From Oceanobacillus sojae (GTDB taxonomy: Bacteria; Bacillota; Bacilli; Bacillales; Amphibacillaceae), in NCBI RefSeq assembly GCF_900162665.1, contig NZ_LT727813.1:278214-342213 (forward strand): 64,000 nucleotides of DNA, in the 5' to 3' direction. Position 1 is the stretch's first letter; every line of letters starts with the position of its first letter. Below, one piece after another: positions 52,753-62,004 of this stretch. The notes under the pieces were generated by a model, which saw only the letters and a program-made list of their open reading frames with translations, was not told the DNA's origin and searched no databases. A program made the translations under genes and the position numbers.

Positions 52753-52786
52753 AAAACACCAAAGCAGTGTAAACTTTGGTGTTTTT
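52753..52786 (-). terminator. Terminator of the first PepSY gene
   Basis: AAAACACCAAAG pairs with CTTTGGTGTTTT. It lies about 10 bp after the PepSY stop codon on the minus strand. Confidence 0.75.
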
Positions 52787-52796
52787 AAAGTTATTA

Positions 52797-53408
52797 TCAA
52801 TCATCTTCATAATCTATTTCTAAAGAAAGAATGTCTCCAGTTTCTCCATGGATATCAATATCAGCTTCTTGATGTCCATTAACGAGCTCCAGTTCATAAA
52901 CATATCTGCCATCATCAAAGTCTAATTCAATTTGTACGACTTCTCCTTCAAATTCCTGTTTCGCAATCTCAATTGCTTTCTCCTGCGCTATCAGATTGCT
53001 TTTATTCTCCCCGCTGCTATTTTCTGCATTAGTTTCCTGCTGTCCAGCAGCTTCCAGATTTCTATCATCGTTGTCTCTGTTCTCATTATTTTTATAATCA
53101 TCGTCAATTTCTTCGTAGACAACTTCTCCTGATTCAGCATCTATTACTACATCATACTCTTGTTTATCGACGATAATTTCTGCTTCATAATAAAACTTAT
53201 TTCGTTCTTTATCCAGCTCTATTTCTTTAACTGTTCCCTGATATGCTTCTTCTAATTTTTTAGTTGCCTCTTCAATGGTTATATTTTCTCCTGCAACAAT
53301 TTGCAGTTCTCCTTCTTTTGAACTTGACGCTTCTGTATGATAAACCCCAGCTCCGACAACTCCTGCTAATATAGCTGCTCCTGTAATCATTCCAATTTTT
53401 TTATTCAT
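52797..53408 (-). CDS. PepSY domain exported protein
   Basis: The 203-residue protein has an N-terminal signal or anchor (about 5-24) and two PepSY modules. The first, at about 40-95, shows ATKKLEEAYQGTVKEIELD then YDVVIDAESGEVV; the second, at about 140-203, shows AIEIAKQEFEGEVVQIELD. An acidic, Asn-rich linker joins them. PepSY domains often inhibit proteases or act in the envelope. It is close to a second PepSY gene and a two-component system on the same strand. Confidence 0.85.
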   Translation of the reverse strand: MNKKIGMITGAAILAGVVGAGVYHTEASSSKEGELQIVAGENITIEEATKKLEEAYQGTVKEIELDKERNKFYYEAEIIVDKQEYDVVIDAESGEVVYEEIDDDYKNNENRDNDDRNLEAAGQQETNAENSSGENKSNLIAQEKAIEIAKQEFEGEVVQIELDFDDGRYVYELELVNGHQEADIDIHGETGDILSLEIDYEDD

Positions 53409-53590
53409 TTGTTTTTCCTCCTTATTTCTTATTAATTACATCTTACCCGGTAATAATGACAACACCATTTGAGTAAGATTAGAATTTCATGAGAAATGGA
53501 TTGTCAGGAAATTAAAATCGAAAACAGGAGCTTTTTACTCTTTTCTTAGTATTATTATTCCGCTGTCTAACTATGTTACTGTCTGACAGT

Positions 53591-53648
53591 AAAAAATCTG
53601 GGCGAATTTAAATTCTAAGCGCAGAATTTTGAATTCATCCAGATTTTT
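53591..53648 (-). terminator. Terminator of the second PepSY gene
   Basis: AAAAATCTGG ... CCAGATTTTT with a nested AAATTCT/AGAATTT pairing forms a long imperfect stem 14 bp after the stop codon. Confidence 0.75.
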
Positions 53649-53662
53649 CAAACACATATTTA

Positions 53663-54295
53663 TTAATCATCTATATCAATTTCAATCATAACTATGTTTC
53701 CCGTATACGCATTAATCTCAATCGATGCTTCGTCTTCCCCGTCAACAATTTCAATTTCATAAATATAAACACCGTCGTCCGAGTCCAATTCCAGATCTGT
53801 TACTTTACCCGGAAATTCCTTGAGAGCAATTTCCTTAGCCTCTTCATGTGTCAGCATAGCATCATTTTCTGTTTCTTGATTATCTGATTCGGATTTCGAT
53901 TTTTCTTCGGCAGGCTCTGAATCACCAGATTCCGAATTACCCTCTGCAGCATTTTCTTCCTTTTTCGTCTCACCTTGTTTTTCTGTATTGTCCTCTTGAT
54001 TATTTGCTGTTTTTTCTACAGCTGTTAAGTCAATCACCTGTCCAGTATCTCCGTTCAGCTTTAAGAAATATACACCTTGATCCTGTGTGACTTCCATCTG
54101 GTATACAGGCTCCCCGTCTTCAACACTCAGCTCCGGTTCCGAGTGCTGACCAGGATATTGAATATTAACAAGTTCGATAATTTCTTCTGAATTAAGTTCC
54201 GGGCTGGAGGTTGTAGCACTTGTCTGGTATACAGTTAAACCGGCGATACTGAGAGCAATCAGCGTACCAATCACCCAAATCATTTTCTTACGCAC
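53663..54295 (-). CDS. PepSY domain exported protein
   Basis: The 210-residue protein has an N-terminal membrane segment (about 5-24), a PepSY-like module with EIIELVNIQYPG, then a long acidic Glu/Ser/Asn linker (about 95-145). The C-terminal PepSY module reads THEEAKEIALKEFPGKVTDLELDSDDGVY. The start is GTG, after AAAGGAG. It is a paralogue of the neighbouring PepSY protein. It lies about 155 bp downstream of the sensor kinase gene and may be a target of that system. Confidence 0.85.
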   Translation of the reverse strand: MRKKMIWVIGTLIALSIAGLTVYQTSATTSSPELNSEEIIELVNIQYPGQHSEPELSVEDGEPVYQMEVTQDQGVYFLKLNGDTGQVIDLTAVEKTANNQEDNTEKQGETKKEENAAEGNSESGDSEPAEEKSKSESDNQETENDAMLTHEEAKEIALKEFPGKVTDLELDSDDGVYIYEIEIVDGEDEASIEINAYTGNIVMIEIDIDD

Positions 54296-54450
54296 GTCAA
54301 ATCACTCCTTTCTTTCAGTATAAGCGGTATTTTTTATGAAAGCATGGCAATTAGATTAGAATTTGATGAGAATGGCTAACATCCCTTTATTTAGTAAGTT
54401 TTTAAAAACGTGATATTTCTTAAACCTTTTGGGAAAAGCTTTTGCTGTAC

Positions 54451-55857
54451 TTATTGTTTATGATTTTGTCCCAGCTCCCAAGTAAATGTTGAGCCTTTCC
54501 CTACTTCGCTTTCCACGGTAATATTCCCCCCATGTGTTTCAATAATTTCTTTAGCAATAGCCAGTCCCAGACCAGTTCCGCCTGTTTCTCTATTTCTCGC
54601 CCGGTCAACACGGTAAAAACGGTCGAAAATCTTCTCTTGCTCTTCCTTGCCAATTCCTTCTCCAAAGTCCTTAAATTGGATAAAGCTCTTTTCCGCATCC
54701 GAATACATCGATACAAGAACATCCTCTTCACTATATTTCAAAGCATTTTCAATTAATATATACGGGATTTGCTTTAATTGATCTATATTTCCGTAAATTT
54801 CATAATTTCCATTCTCTGCATCAAGCTGAATTCTCCGCTTGGGATAGGCGTTTTGAATGGTCTGAATAACTTGTTCTACTACCTCACGTACATTTACTTC
54901 CTGCTTTTTGTTCTCGTTCTTATGCTTTGCTAATAGAAGCAGCTGCTCTACAAGCTTTTGCATCCGATCAGCTTCTGAATCAATTGCTCCTACAGATTCA
55001 TCCAGTAATTCAGGACGGCTCTTCCCTTGACGCTCAATAAGCTGTGCGTAGCTTTTTATAATCTGGATAGGTGTTTTTAATTCATGGGAAGCATTGGATA
55101 CAAAGGCTTCCTGCTTTTCAAAGTTTTCTTTTAACGAATCAATCATTTCATTAAATGTGATTTCCATTTCATAAATTTCGTCCCTGGAGCGTTTTTCAAC
55201 GTCTATCTTCTCCCAGTTTTCGCCTTTATAACGTCTTTCCATATCAATCTTTTGCCAATTTTTATTATGGATATTCCGCTGCATTGTATCCTTTAACTTT
55301 TGAATAGGTGTTAATAGAAAGCGGCTGAGTACGATACTTGCTATAATTGTCGGAATTAATATTACAGCACTGGAGAAAAGAAGAACATAAGTTAAGGTTC
55401 TCATCGTTTCATCTAAATAGACCAGTTTATTAGCTACATGTACGGTGACAATATCTCCGTTTTCCCAGATAATCGGCTTTTCGATTATAGCGTAATTACT
55501 TCCTGCATCATCCTGAACAATACGACTTGTTTCCGATGTTGTGTAGTTTGCTTCCAGACTTGCGTACTGACTTGATTTTGTTTGCGATCGAACAACATTA
55601 TTTCCTGTCTCATCAATAATCCGAATGATTCCGTTTGCTGGCAGATACGCAGTCAATAGATCCCGCATTGTCTCCGTTGAGGTAGAATTACTTTGGGAAA
55701 CAGCAGCAACAAATGCATCTGTCTGTACGCTCAGCTGATCAATCTCTCCATTTGATGCTGTACGATTAAAGAGAAAATAAATCGCTGTATGAGAAATAAC
55801 GATTGCTAAAAACATAAAAACAGAAGAAAATAAGATAATTTTTTTTCGTAATGTCAT
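54451..55857 (-). CDS. HAMP sensor histidine kinase
   Basis: The 468-residue kinase has membrane helices at about 10-30 and 155-178 around an extracytoplasmic sensor. A HAMP domain follows, then the HisKA box SNASHELKTP with His258, and an HATPase domain with N, G1 (KDFGEGIGKEEQEKIF) and G2 (GTGLGLAIAKEI) boxes. The HAMP region contains a 14-residue tandem duplication (residues 200-213 and 214-227). It overlaps the response regulator gene by 4 bp. The signal is unknown; PepSY genes downstream suggest envelope stress. Confidence 0.9.
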   Translation of the reverse strand: MTLRKKIILFSSVFMFLAIVISHTAIYFLFNRTASNGEIDQLSVQTDAFVAAVSQSNSTSTETMRDLLTAYLPANGIIRIIDETGNNVVRSQTKSSQYASLEANYTTSETSRIVQDDAGSNYAIIEKPIIWENGDIVTVHVANKLVYLDETMRTLTYVLLFSSAVILIPTIIASIVLSRFLLTPIQKLKDTMQRNIHNKNWQKIDMERRYKGENWEKIDVEKRSRDEIYEMEITFNEMIDSLKENFEKQEAFVSNASHELKTPIQIIKSYAQLIERQGKSRPELLDESVGAIDSEADRMQKLVEQLLLLAKHKNENKKQEVNVREVVEQVIQTIQNAYPKRRIQLDAENGNYEIYGNIDQLKQIPYILIENALKYSEEDVLVSMYSDAEKSFIQFKDFGEGIGKEEQEKIFDRFYRVDRARNRETGGTGLGLAIAKEIIETHGGNITVESEVGKGSTFTWELGQNHKQ

Positions 55858-56543
55858 TGGCTTCCTTCCTTAATGGAGTAGCCTACTCCACGAATCGTTT
55901 GAATAAATGCCTTATCATATCCCTTATCAATCTTTTGGCGCAGGTAACGGATATATACATCTACCACATTCGTTTCACCAATGTAGTCAAAGCCCCAGAC
56001 TTTTTCTATTAATTGATCCCGTGTAAGTACTCTATTTTTATTTTCCAATAAACATACTAATAAATCATACTCTCTTGGTGTCAAATCAATAAAGTCCCCT
56101 GAACGGGTTACTTCATGGGCTGCTGTATCTACCAGTAAATCTCCTGCCTGCAGAGTTTCCTTGCTGGAACCGGCCTGAACCGTTTTTCGTAAATTAGCAC
56201 GGATTCGGGCCAACAATTCTTCAATTTGAAAAGGCTTCGTAATATAATCATTTGCTCCAAGATCAAGGCCGTTTACTTTATCATATACTTCATCGCGGGC
56301 AGTTAATAAAATAACAGGTGTTTCATTCCCCTGCCTGCGGATTCTTCTTAACACTTCTAAACCGCTCAATTCAGGTATCATAATATCTAATAAAACAAGT
56401 CCCCACTCTTCTTTTTCTATATATTCCAGAGCTTGTTTGCCATTTGATGCAACTGTTGTTTCATAGCCTTCATAATCTAATTCCAATTGCAAAACACGGC
56501 TGATTTTTTGTTCATCCTCTACAATCAGTATTCTTTCTGACAT
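55854..56543 (-). CDS. OmpR-family response regulator
   Basis: The 229-residue regulator has a receiver domain with the phosphoacceptor Asp53 (LLDIM), a Thr in LLTARDE and a Lys in ITKPF. It is followed by a winged helix (PREYDLLVCLLENKNRVLTRDQLIEKVWG and VDVYIRYLRQKID). It pairs with the downstream histidine kinase, and the two genes overlap by 4 bp. In order and type it resembles YrkP/CssR-like systems; the specific orthologue is not certain. Confidence 0.92.
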   Translation of the reverse strand: MSERILIVEDEQKISRVLQLELDYEGYETTVASNGKQALEYIEKEEWGLVLLDIMIPELSGLEVLRRIRRQGNETPVILLTARDEVYDKVNGLDLGANDYITKPFQIEELLARIRANLRKTVQAGSSKETLQAGDLLVDTAAHEVTRSGDFIDLTPREYDLLVCLLENKNRVLTRDQLIEKVWGFDYIGETNVVDVYIRYLRQKIDKGYDKAFIQTIRGVGYSIKEGSQ

Positions 56544-56727
56544 TGGCCGCGCCTCCTTCTCTCCCAGATAATAAATGATTGTACAAAAAAACTGTCACCA
56601 ATAGCTGCTTGAACAATTATCTTTGGAAATAGTTCTACTTCATAATAAAGCAGAACTGCATATTCGTTCAATATCTTTTGGAGACAGTTTATTTCAATGT
56701 AGGGGCTAAAACTATGTCAGCAATCGC

Positions 56728-57051
56728 TTAGCCTAATTGCTGATTTAAGAATTCTGTAACAGAATCCGGTGTTTTGGTATACGCACTATGCTGATGTGCT
56801 ATTTTTTCACCGTTTTGAAACAGAAGAATACTTGGGATACCCATTACTTCGTATTTTTCAGCTAACCCGGAGACTTCATCACTGTTTACTTCATACCAAT
56901 CATAGTTCTCGAATTCTTCCATTACTTCCCCGATAAACATATCCATCCGCTTGCAATCCGGACACCAATCTGCAAAGAATTTTATAATTACGGGTTTCTC
57001 ACTTTGAATAATTTCTTGAAATTCTGCTTCTGTATTAATTGTCTGCATCAT
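56728..57051 (-). CDS. Thioredoxin family protein
   Basis: The 107-residue protein has the thioredoxin fold with the active site FFADWCPDCKRMD and the cis-Pro in MGIPSILLFQNG. The WCPDC motif differs from the WCGPC of TrxA, so it is a specialised thiol-disulfide protein. An upstream frame extension lacks a ribosome site; GGAGAG lies just before the ATG pair at 57051/57048. Confidence 0.88.
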   Translation of the reverse strand: MMQTINTEAEFQEIIQSEKPVIIKFFADWCPDCKRMDMFIGEVMEEFENYDWYEVNSDEVSGLAEKYEVMGIPSILLFQNGEKIAHQHSAYTKTPDSVTEFLNQQLG

Positions 57052-57130
57052 TATCTCTCCAATCCTTATTTTATCGCGGTGTAACTGACTATAAGACTCC
57101 AACTTTAAGAAATGGAGGAAATATTTCATT

Positions 57131-57273
57131 TCTAAGTGGGAGATCCAACAGCCAGTAACGGCCCGATTGGTTCGGGCCTACAGGATGTAGGTCACAAAGG
57201 CATTGCGACACGACGTCGCGAACTTAGCCTTTGTTCCTCGAATAGCGGGGAATGAAAGACCCCCCACTCAATG
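57131..57273. ncRNA. Highly structured intergenic element, possible ncRNA or repeat
   Basis: The outer arms AGTGGG (57135-57140) and CCCACT (57263-57268) close a 130-bp region with several nested helices. These are GGCCCGA/TCGGGCC (57160-57178), CCTACA/TGTAGG (57177-57191), CAAAGGC/GCCTTTG (57195-57233) enclosing GCGAC/GTCGC, and GGGG/CCCC before the right arm. It is far GC-richer than its flanks and has no coding frame. It looks like a mobile-element-associated or dispersed RNA; the family was not identified. Confidence 0.5.
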
Positions 57274-57283
57274 AAGTTTCACT

Positions 57284-58096
57284 TTATTTATATTCTAATC
57301 TTCCTAATGCCAAGGCTGCAATCAATCCGCCTATAAATAAAAGTACGGATACGATAATATTTCCGGCACCAGTTGGAATACCTGGAAAGACAATGGTTAT
57401 CGCACCAATAACAAGCCCGATGATAACTGCGTACGTACTTGTAAAATAATTCCTTAAAAAGTAAGTAATAATTTTACTCATAGTAATAAATCCAATTGCA
57501 ATCCCCGCACCCGCTACAATAATAATAGAAAACTGAAAATTACTAATCGCTCCCATTATCGTCGGATATACACCGAGCAGCATCATTATCATCGATCCGC
57601 TTATTCCCGGAATAATCATAACACTACTGCCGATAAAACCTGCTACAAATAATAAGATATACGTACTTGTACTAATATCTTCAATAACCTGTCCTTCATT
57701 CGGATTTAAAATTCCTAATCCACTGACAATAACAAACCCGATAACCAGCAAAATATAATGCTTTGCCTGAAATTTTGTTTTTCCTTCTGCCTTTTGGTAT
57801 AAGAAGGGAATCACACCAATTACCAGCCCTAAAAAGAAAAATTGGGTTTGCATTGGAAAATGGGTAAACAACCAATCAATCACTCTGGCAAATAAAAATA
57901 TAGCTGTAACCATACCAATCCCTAATGGAACTAAAAAGCTGAGGTGTTTCTTCCAATCCTTACTGAAAAAACCGCTTATCGATGCAATCAATTGTTCGTA
58001 AATGCCTAATAGTACAGCAATCGTTCCTCCGCTTATTCCCGGAACAACTTCAACCGATCCCATAATTAAGCCGCGATATACATTTTTCCACTCCAT
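57284..58096 (-). CDS. DUF368 membrane protein, PopT-type polyprenyl-phosphate transporter
   Basis: The 270-residue polytopic protein has the duplicated motif VEVVPGISGGTIAVLLGIYEQLI near the N terminus and MIIPGISGSMIMMLLGVYPTIM in the middle. These are hallmarks of DUF368, recently linked to recycling of undecaprenyl phosphate (PopT). The ATG at 58096 starts at the conserved MEWKNVYRG; the upstream extension is charged and unlikely. It probably works in the cytoplasmic membrane for cell-wall lipid carrier return. Confidence 0.85.
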   Translation of the reverse strand: MEWKNVYRGLIMGSVEVVPGISGGTIAVLLGIYEQLIASISGFFSKDWKKHLSFLVPLGIGMVTAIFLFARVIDWLFTHFPMQTQFFFLGLVIGVIPFLYQKAEGKTKFQAKHYILLVIGFVIVSGLGILNPNEGQVIEDISTSTYILLFVAGFIGSSVMIIPGISGSMIMMLLGVYPTIMGAISNFQFSIIIVAGAGIAIGFITMSKIITYFLRNYFTSTYAVIIGLVIGAITIVFPGIPTGAGNIIVSVLLFIGGLIAALALGRLEYK

Positions 58097-58382
58097 ATAT
58101 TCTTTTTCTCCTTCATCTTTCGTTACTCCCAAATCATTTTATCAAAAGTAGTTCAAAAAATATACTTTAGAAAAGGTTTCTTATTAATTACTTCTCCACC
58201 AGTTCAATCATCTTGTAAAGAAGTATTAAAACATTTACATATCAAAATGCTTCTATCATGACGATAGTTAATAAATCCTTTATAATATTTGTATATATTA
58301 AAACGTGAAAAGAAACAATACGAAATAATCATCATATATTATCATATGTATTACTGTGTTCGATTTTTTAGGGGGCAGAAGC

Positions 58383-58574
58383 ATGAAACGCTATTTGACA
58401 GTAATTCTATTTGCAGTAAGTATTCTTATTATCTACATTGGGGCTAAATTACAAATTTATTGGAGCGGTATTCTTGCATGGGGACTCGCATTGATTTGTC
58501 TTATTTTTGCAGTACACTATTCGAAGTATATCCCAAACGAAAAAGCCTCTAAAAAGAAAAAGAAGGAAATATGA
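58383..58574 (+). CDS. Small membrane protein (63 aa)
   Basis: The ATG at 58383 lies 7 nt after GGGGG. The 63-residue product has two hydrophobic segments (about 3-22 and 26-46) and a very basic C terminus (KKKKKE). No family was recognised. A terminator follows the stop immediately. Confidence 0.65.
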   Translation: MKRYLTVILFAVSILIIYIGAKLQIYWSGILAWGLALICLIFAVHYSKYIPNEKASKKKKKEI

Positions 58575-58617
58575 AAAGTCTCCCCGCTATCCATTTTGCC
58601 GGCGAGGAGATTTTTTC
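58575..58617 (+). terminator. Terminator of the 63-aa membrane protein gene
   Basis: AAGTCTCCCCG pairs with CGAGGAGATTTTTT; the run of six T residues closes it. Confidence 0.75.
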
Positions 58618-58849
58618 CATGTCCTCCAGTTTATTCTATTTCCCTCAAGCTGCTAACCCTTTTATCCATCTCAAGTACATTCAATTTCGTATAAATAAAA
58701 GTATATAAACTATCATCGCCTAAGTATGCTCTTCCTGTCTGTATATGCAGCACCCCCATCTTACTGTAAGTGAAATGGATTTATTTTAAGAAGTGCGTAA
58801 TAATAAAGTGAAGCTTTATTTTCTGAGGCCTTTTTGGAAAGTATGGGCT

Positions 58850-58976
58850 GATTACTCGTCAAGACTGTCGGGGTTGTGATTACTCGCCCCATCAAGACCG
58901 TTGGGGTTGCGATTACTCACCCCATGAAATGCGTTGGGACTGCGATTACTCGTCCCATCAAGACCGTTGCATCATG
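58850..58976 (+). repeat. Tandem 33-bp repeat array, four units
   Basis: Units start with GATTACTC at 58850 (28 bp, partial), 58878, 58911 and 58944 (33 bp each) with no spacers. The consensus is GATTACTCGCCCCATCAAGA then CCGTTGGGGTTGC. The unit length is a multiple of three and one frame is open through units 2-4 (repeating CDYSPH), but no start codon or ribosome site is present. Related solo copies lie at 39168-39200, 52519-52545 (inverted) and 62772-62800. Confidence 0.85.
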
Positions 58977-59046
58977 TTGAAATAATAAATATAATGAATT
59001 TATTGGAGAGAGTTTCCTAAAGCAGAATTGGGGGTTCAAAGTACAC

Positions 59047-59907
59047 ATGATTAAAGATATAAAAGAAAAATATACAATTCACTGTCAAAATGAATATGAC
59101 CCATTACAGCAAGTAATTGTTGCTCCGCCAGATTATATGAAAATCACAACGGTTATTAATGAAACACAGTCCCATTATGCAAAAGAAAATATTAATATTA
59201 GCAAGGCAACGAAGCAGCATCATTTTTTTGTAGAAACATTGGAGTATCACGGGGCAGAAGTGATCTCCCTCTCAACAAAGCCTGACTTAAATGAGCAAGT
59301 CTTTACAAGGGATATTGGTTTTACGCTCCATGACAGATTATTCGCAGCTAATATGGATCGGGATATTCGTAAAGAAGAAACAAGAATTCTTAAAAATTGG
59401 CTTCATGAAGAGCAATTGGACTATACTTCTTTTATAAACACAAGTATAGAAGGCGGAGATGTAATTATTGATAACGATCAGATCTGGGTCGGTTTAAGTC
59501 AACGTACAAAGCAAGCAGCCGTTGACTATCTTCGCGAACAATTTCCTCATTTACAGATTACAGCCATTCCATTGCGGTCAGATATCCTTCATTTGGATTG
59601 TGTATTTAATATCCTGGAGGGTAAACACGCGCTGATTTATCCTGATGGATTGAGCAAGAGCGCCTATCAGATATTATCAGAACAATATACATTAGTGGAA
59701 GTAACTAAAGAGGAACAATTCAGCATGGCCCCGAACATTCTGTCTATAGGGGATAAAAAAGTGATTAGCCTTCCTGAAAATAAACGGGTTAATAATACGT
59801 TGAAGGAGCTTGGTTATCATACTATAGAAGTCCCTTTCTCTGAAATTATCAAATCTGGAGGGTCATTCAGATGCTGTACACTTCCTCTTTATCGTAGAAA
59901 ATCATAA
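59047..59907 (+). CDS. DDAH/arginine-deiminase-family hydrolase
   Basis: The 286-residue protein belongs to the pentein (amidinotransferase) superfamily. EYDPLQQVIVAPPDY is near the start, the guanidine-binding Asp is in FTRDIGF, EGGDVII follows, the catalytic His is in DILHLDCVFNIL, and the nucleophilic Cys is in GGSFRCCTLPL at the C terminus. This layout fits dimethylarginine dimethylaminohydrolase-like enzymes; the substrate could be arginine or a methylated or modified arginine. GGGGG lies before the ATG. A strong terminator follows. Confidence 0.85.
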   Translation: MIKDIKEKYTIHCQNEYDPLQQVIVAPPDYMKITTVINETQSHYAKENINISKATKQHHFFVETLEYHGAEVISLSTKPDLNEQVFTRDIGFTLHDRLFAANMDRDIRKEETRILKNWLHEEQLDYTSFINTSIEGGDVIIDNDQIWVGLSQRTKQAAVDYLREQFPHLQITAIPLRSDILHLDCVFNILEGKHALIYPDGLSKSAYQILSEQYTLVEVTKEEQFSMAPNILSIGDKKVISLPENKRVNNTLKELGYHTIEVPFSEIIKSGGSFRCCTLPLYRRKS

Positions 59908-59917
59908 AAAATTACTT

Positions 59918-59969
59918 AAAAAGAGCGGGAACGGATTCAAGATGGATGAATCCGTTCCCGCTCTTTTTA
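59918..59969 (+). terminator. Strong terminator after the DDAH-family gene
   Basis: AAAAAGAGCGGGAACGGATTC pairs perfectly with its complement at 59948-59968 around a 9-nt loop, giving a 21-bp stem ending in TTTTT. Confidence 0.9.
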
Positions 59970-60189
59970 CAACACTATATACACGCGTTTAGACAGCTGC
60001 TTTTCAACCCTCCTTCGATACTTATAACCATCCGATTACTTCAAACATCTTTTTTCTTTTATCAAAAAGGAGTATAATAAAATAATATGGATAAATATTT
60101 ATTTGTAGACAACTAAATCATTATTTTTAGAGAATTCTATTTTGTAAGAGTATACATAGAAGAATTTTAGATTAGGAAGGTTTGTGACA

Positions 60190-61698
60190 ATGATGAGGAA
60201 AGATACGAATCAAACAGATGTCATTTTAATCGGCGGTGGAATCATGAGTGCCACGATTGGTTCCTTATTAAAGACACTGCAGCCTGAATGGCAGATTAAT
60301 GTTTTTGAAAAGCTTGGCCAGACAGCACAGGAAAGTTCTGATGCCTGGAATAATGCCGGGACGGGTCACTCCGCTCTATGCGAGATGAACTATACACCTG
60401 AACAGGCCGATGGTTCACTCGATATTACAAAGGCAGTAAAAATAAATGAACAATTCCAATTATCTAAGCAATACTGGTCTTATCTTGTTAAGCAGGGTGT
60501 ATTGGATAATCCAAGTGACTTTATTCAAAACGTACCGCATTTAAGCTTTGTAGAAGGTGAAAAAAATGTGGAATTTCTAAAAAAACGTGTAGAGTCTCTT
60601 GTTAAAAATCCATTATTTAAAGGTATGGAAATAACAGATAATGAAGAAACCTTAAAAGAGTGGATTCCTCTTATGATGGAAGGCCGCAGTAAAAGGGAAC
60701 CTATCGCTGCTTCCAAAATTGACTCTGGAACAGATATTAATTTCGGAAGCCTGACACGTAAGCTGTTTAATCAATTAGAAGAACAGGGAACACGCCTTTA
60801 CTTTAAACATGAGGTAGAATCCATCGGACGCACGAAGGATAACTTGTGGAAAGTAAAGGTTAAAAATCTGTTCAATGGAAAAGTTTCTTATCACAAAGCT
60901 AAATTTGTATTTATTGGAGCAGGCGGCGGCAGTCTTCCATTATTGCAGAAAACAAATATTCCGGAATCGAAGCATATCGGCGGCTTCCCGGTGAGCGGTT
61001 TATTTATGGTTTGTAATAATCCGGAAGTTGCAGAGCAGCATCACGCTAAGGTTTATGGAAAAGCTAAGGTTGGAGCACCGCCAATGTCAGTGCCGCATTT
61101 AGATACACGATTTATCAACGGTAAACGTTCCTTACTATTTGGACCTTTCGCAGGCTTTTCTCCTAAGTTTTTAAAAACAGGTTCAAACTTCGATCTGTTT
61201 GGATCCATTAAACCTAACAATGTAACAACGATGCTTGCAGCTGGAGCAAAAGAGATGGCACTTACAAAATATCTTATTCAGCAGGTACTCCTCTCTGACG
61301 AAAAACGTATGGAGGATTTACGTGAGTTCATCCCTAATGCCAAACAGGGAGAATGGGATATTATTGTAGCTGGACAGCGTGTACAAGTTATTAAAGATAC
61401 AGAAACAAGCGGAAAAGGAACTCTTCAATTCGGTACAGAGGTAATTACTGCAGAAGACGGTTCCATCGCAGCTTTACTTGGAGCCTCACCAGGGGCATCT
61501 GTTTCTGTTGATGTAATGCTCGACGTCTTGCAGCGCTGCTTCCCGCATCATTTTAAAAAATGGGAGCCAAAAATTAAAGAAATGATTCCATCCTATGGTA
61601 TTTCTTTATCAGAGCATCCTGACTTATTTGCTGATTTAAATAAGAAAAATAATGAGATGCTTCAATTGGATGCGGAAAAAGAAGTGTTATTAAGCTGA
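60190..61698 (+). CDS. mqo: Malate:quinone oxidoreductase
   Basis: The membrane-associated FAD enzyme oxidises malate to oxaloacetate and passes electrons to quinone. It has the dinucleotide motif [20 protein letters not shown] and [17 protein letters not shown], a hallmark of Mqo, plus [12 protein letters not shown] and a C-terminal [15 protein letters not shown]. The ATG at 60190 is about 9 nt after AGGAAGG; a GTG two codons earlier is too close. With the aconitase it contributes to the TCA cycle, but the genes are far apart. Confidence 0.94.
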   Translation: MMRKDTNQTDVILIGGGIMSATIGSLLKTLQPEWQINVFEKLGQTAQESSDAWNNAGTGHSALCEMNYTPEQADGSLDITKAVKINEQFQLSKQYWSYLVKQGVLDNPSDFIQNVPHLSFVEGEKNVEFLKKRVESLVKNPLFKGMEITDNEETLKEWIPLMMEGRSKREPIAASKIDSGTDINFGSLTRKLFNQLEEQGTRLYFKHEVESIGRTKDNLWKVKVKNLFNGKVSYHKAKFVFIGAGGGSLPLLQKTNIPESKHIGGFPVSGLFMVCNNPEVAEQHHAKVYGKAKVGAPPMSVPHLDTRFINGKRSLLFGPFAGFSPKFLKTGSNFDLFGSIKPNNVTTMLAAGAKEMALTKYLIQQVLLSDEKRMEDLREFIPNAKQGEWDIIVAGQRVQVIKDTETSGKGTLQFGTEVITAEDGSIAALLGASPGASVSVDVMLDVLQRCFPHHFKKWEPKIKEMIPSYGISLSEHPDLFADLNKKNNEMLQLDAEKEVLLS

Positions 61699-61761
61699 TC
61701 ATTTAAGCACTATATATTCCAGTGGTTATTAAAAAAGGCTGGAATATCACTAGCAAAAAAT

Positions 61762-61813
61762 AAAAAGGAAGGAAGTTCACACCGGATTGTAATGTGAACT
61801 TCCTTCCTTTTTT
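61762..61813 (+). terminator. mqo terminator
   Basis: AAAAAGGAAGGAAGTTCACA pairs perfectly with its 20-nt complement around an 11-nt loop, followed by T residues. Confidence 0.9.
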
Positions 61814-61934
61814 AATCATTTATAGGCAGATATATATAAAAACTGGTAGAAATAATGTATCTTCTCAGATCGGCTGCCATAAGGGCAGAGCTTCGTTCAT
61901 TTTCCGCTTTGAATCTTCCTTATACATAAAAACG

Positions 61935-61973
61935 ATAGTGACTTTTTATTGAAAAGTCACTATTGTTGTTTTT
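61935..61973 (-). terminator. Candidate tetR terminator
   Basis: ATAGTGACTTTT pairs with AAAAGTCACTAT. On the minus strand a TTTTT run follows, about 30 bp after the tetR stop codon. Confidence 0.65.
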
Positions 61974-62004
61974 ATTAGGCTTTGTCCCAGCCTCTTTACT
62001 TTTA

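Noticed and set aside
58850-58976. CRISPR-like array
   Set aside because: The repeats are directly abutting without unique spacers, units differ from each other, and no cas genes are present.
58878-58990. Coding frame for an 11-residue repeat peptide
   Set aside because: One frame is open through the repeats but there is no start codon or ribosome site, and the solo copies elsewhere are non-coding.
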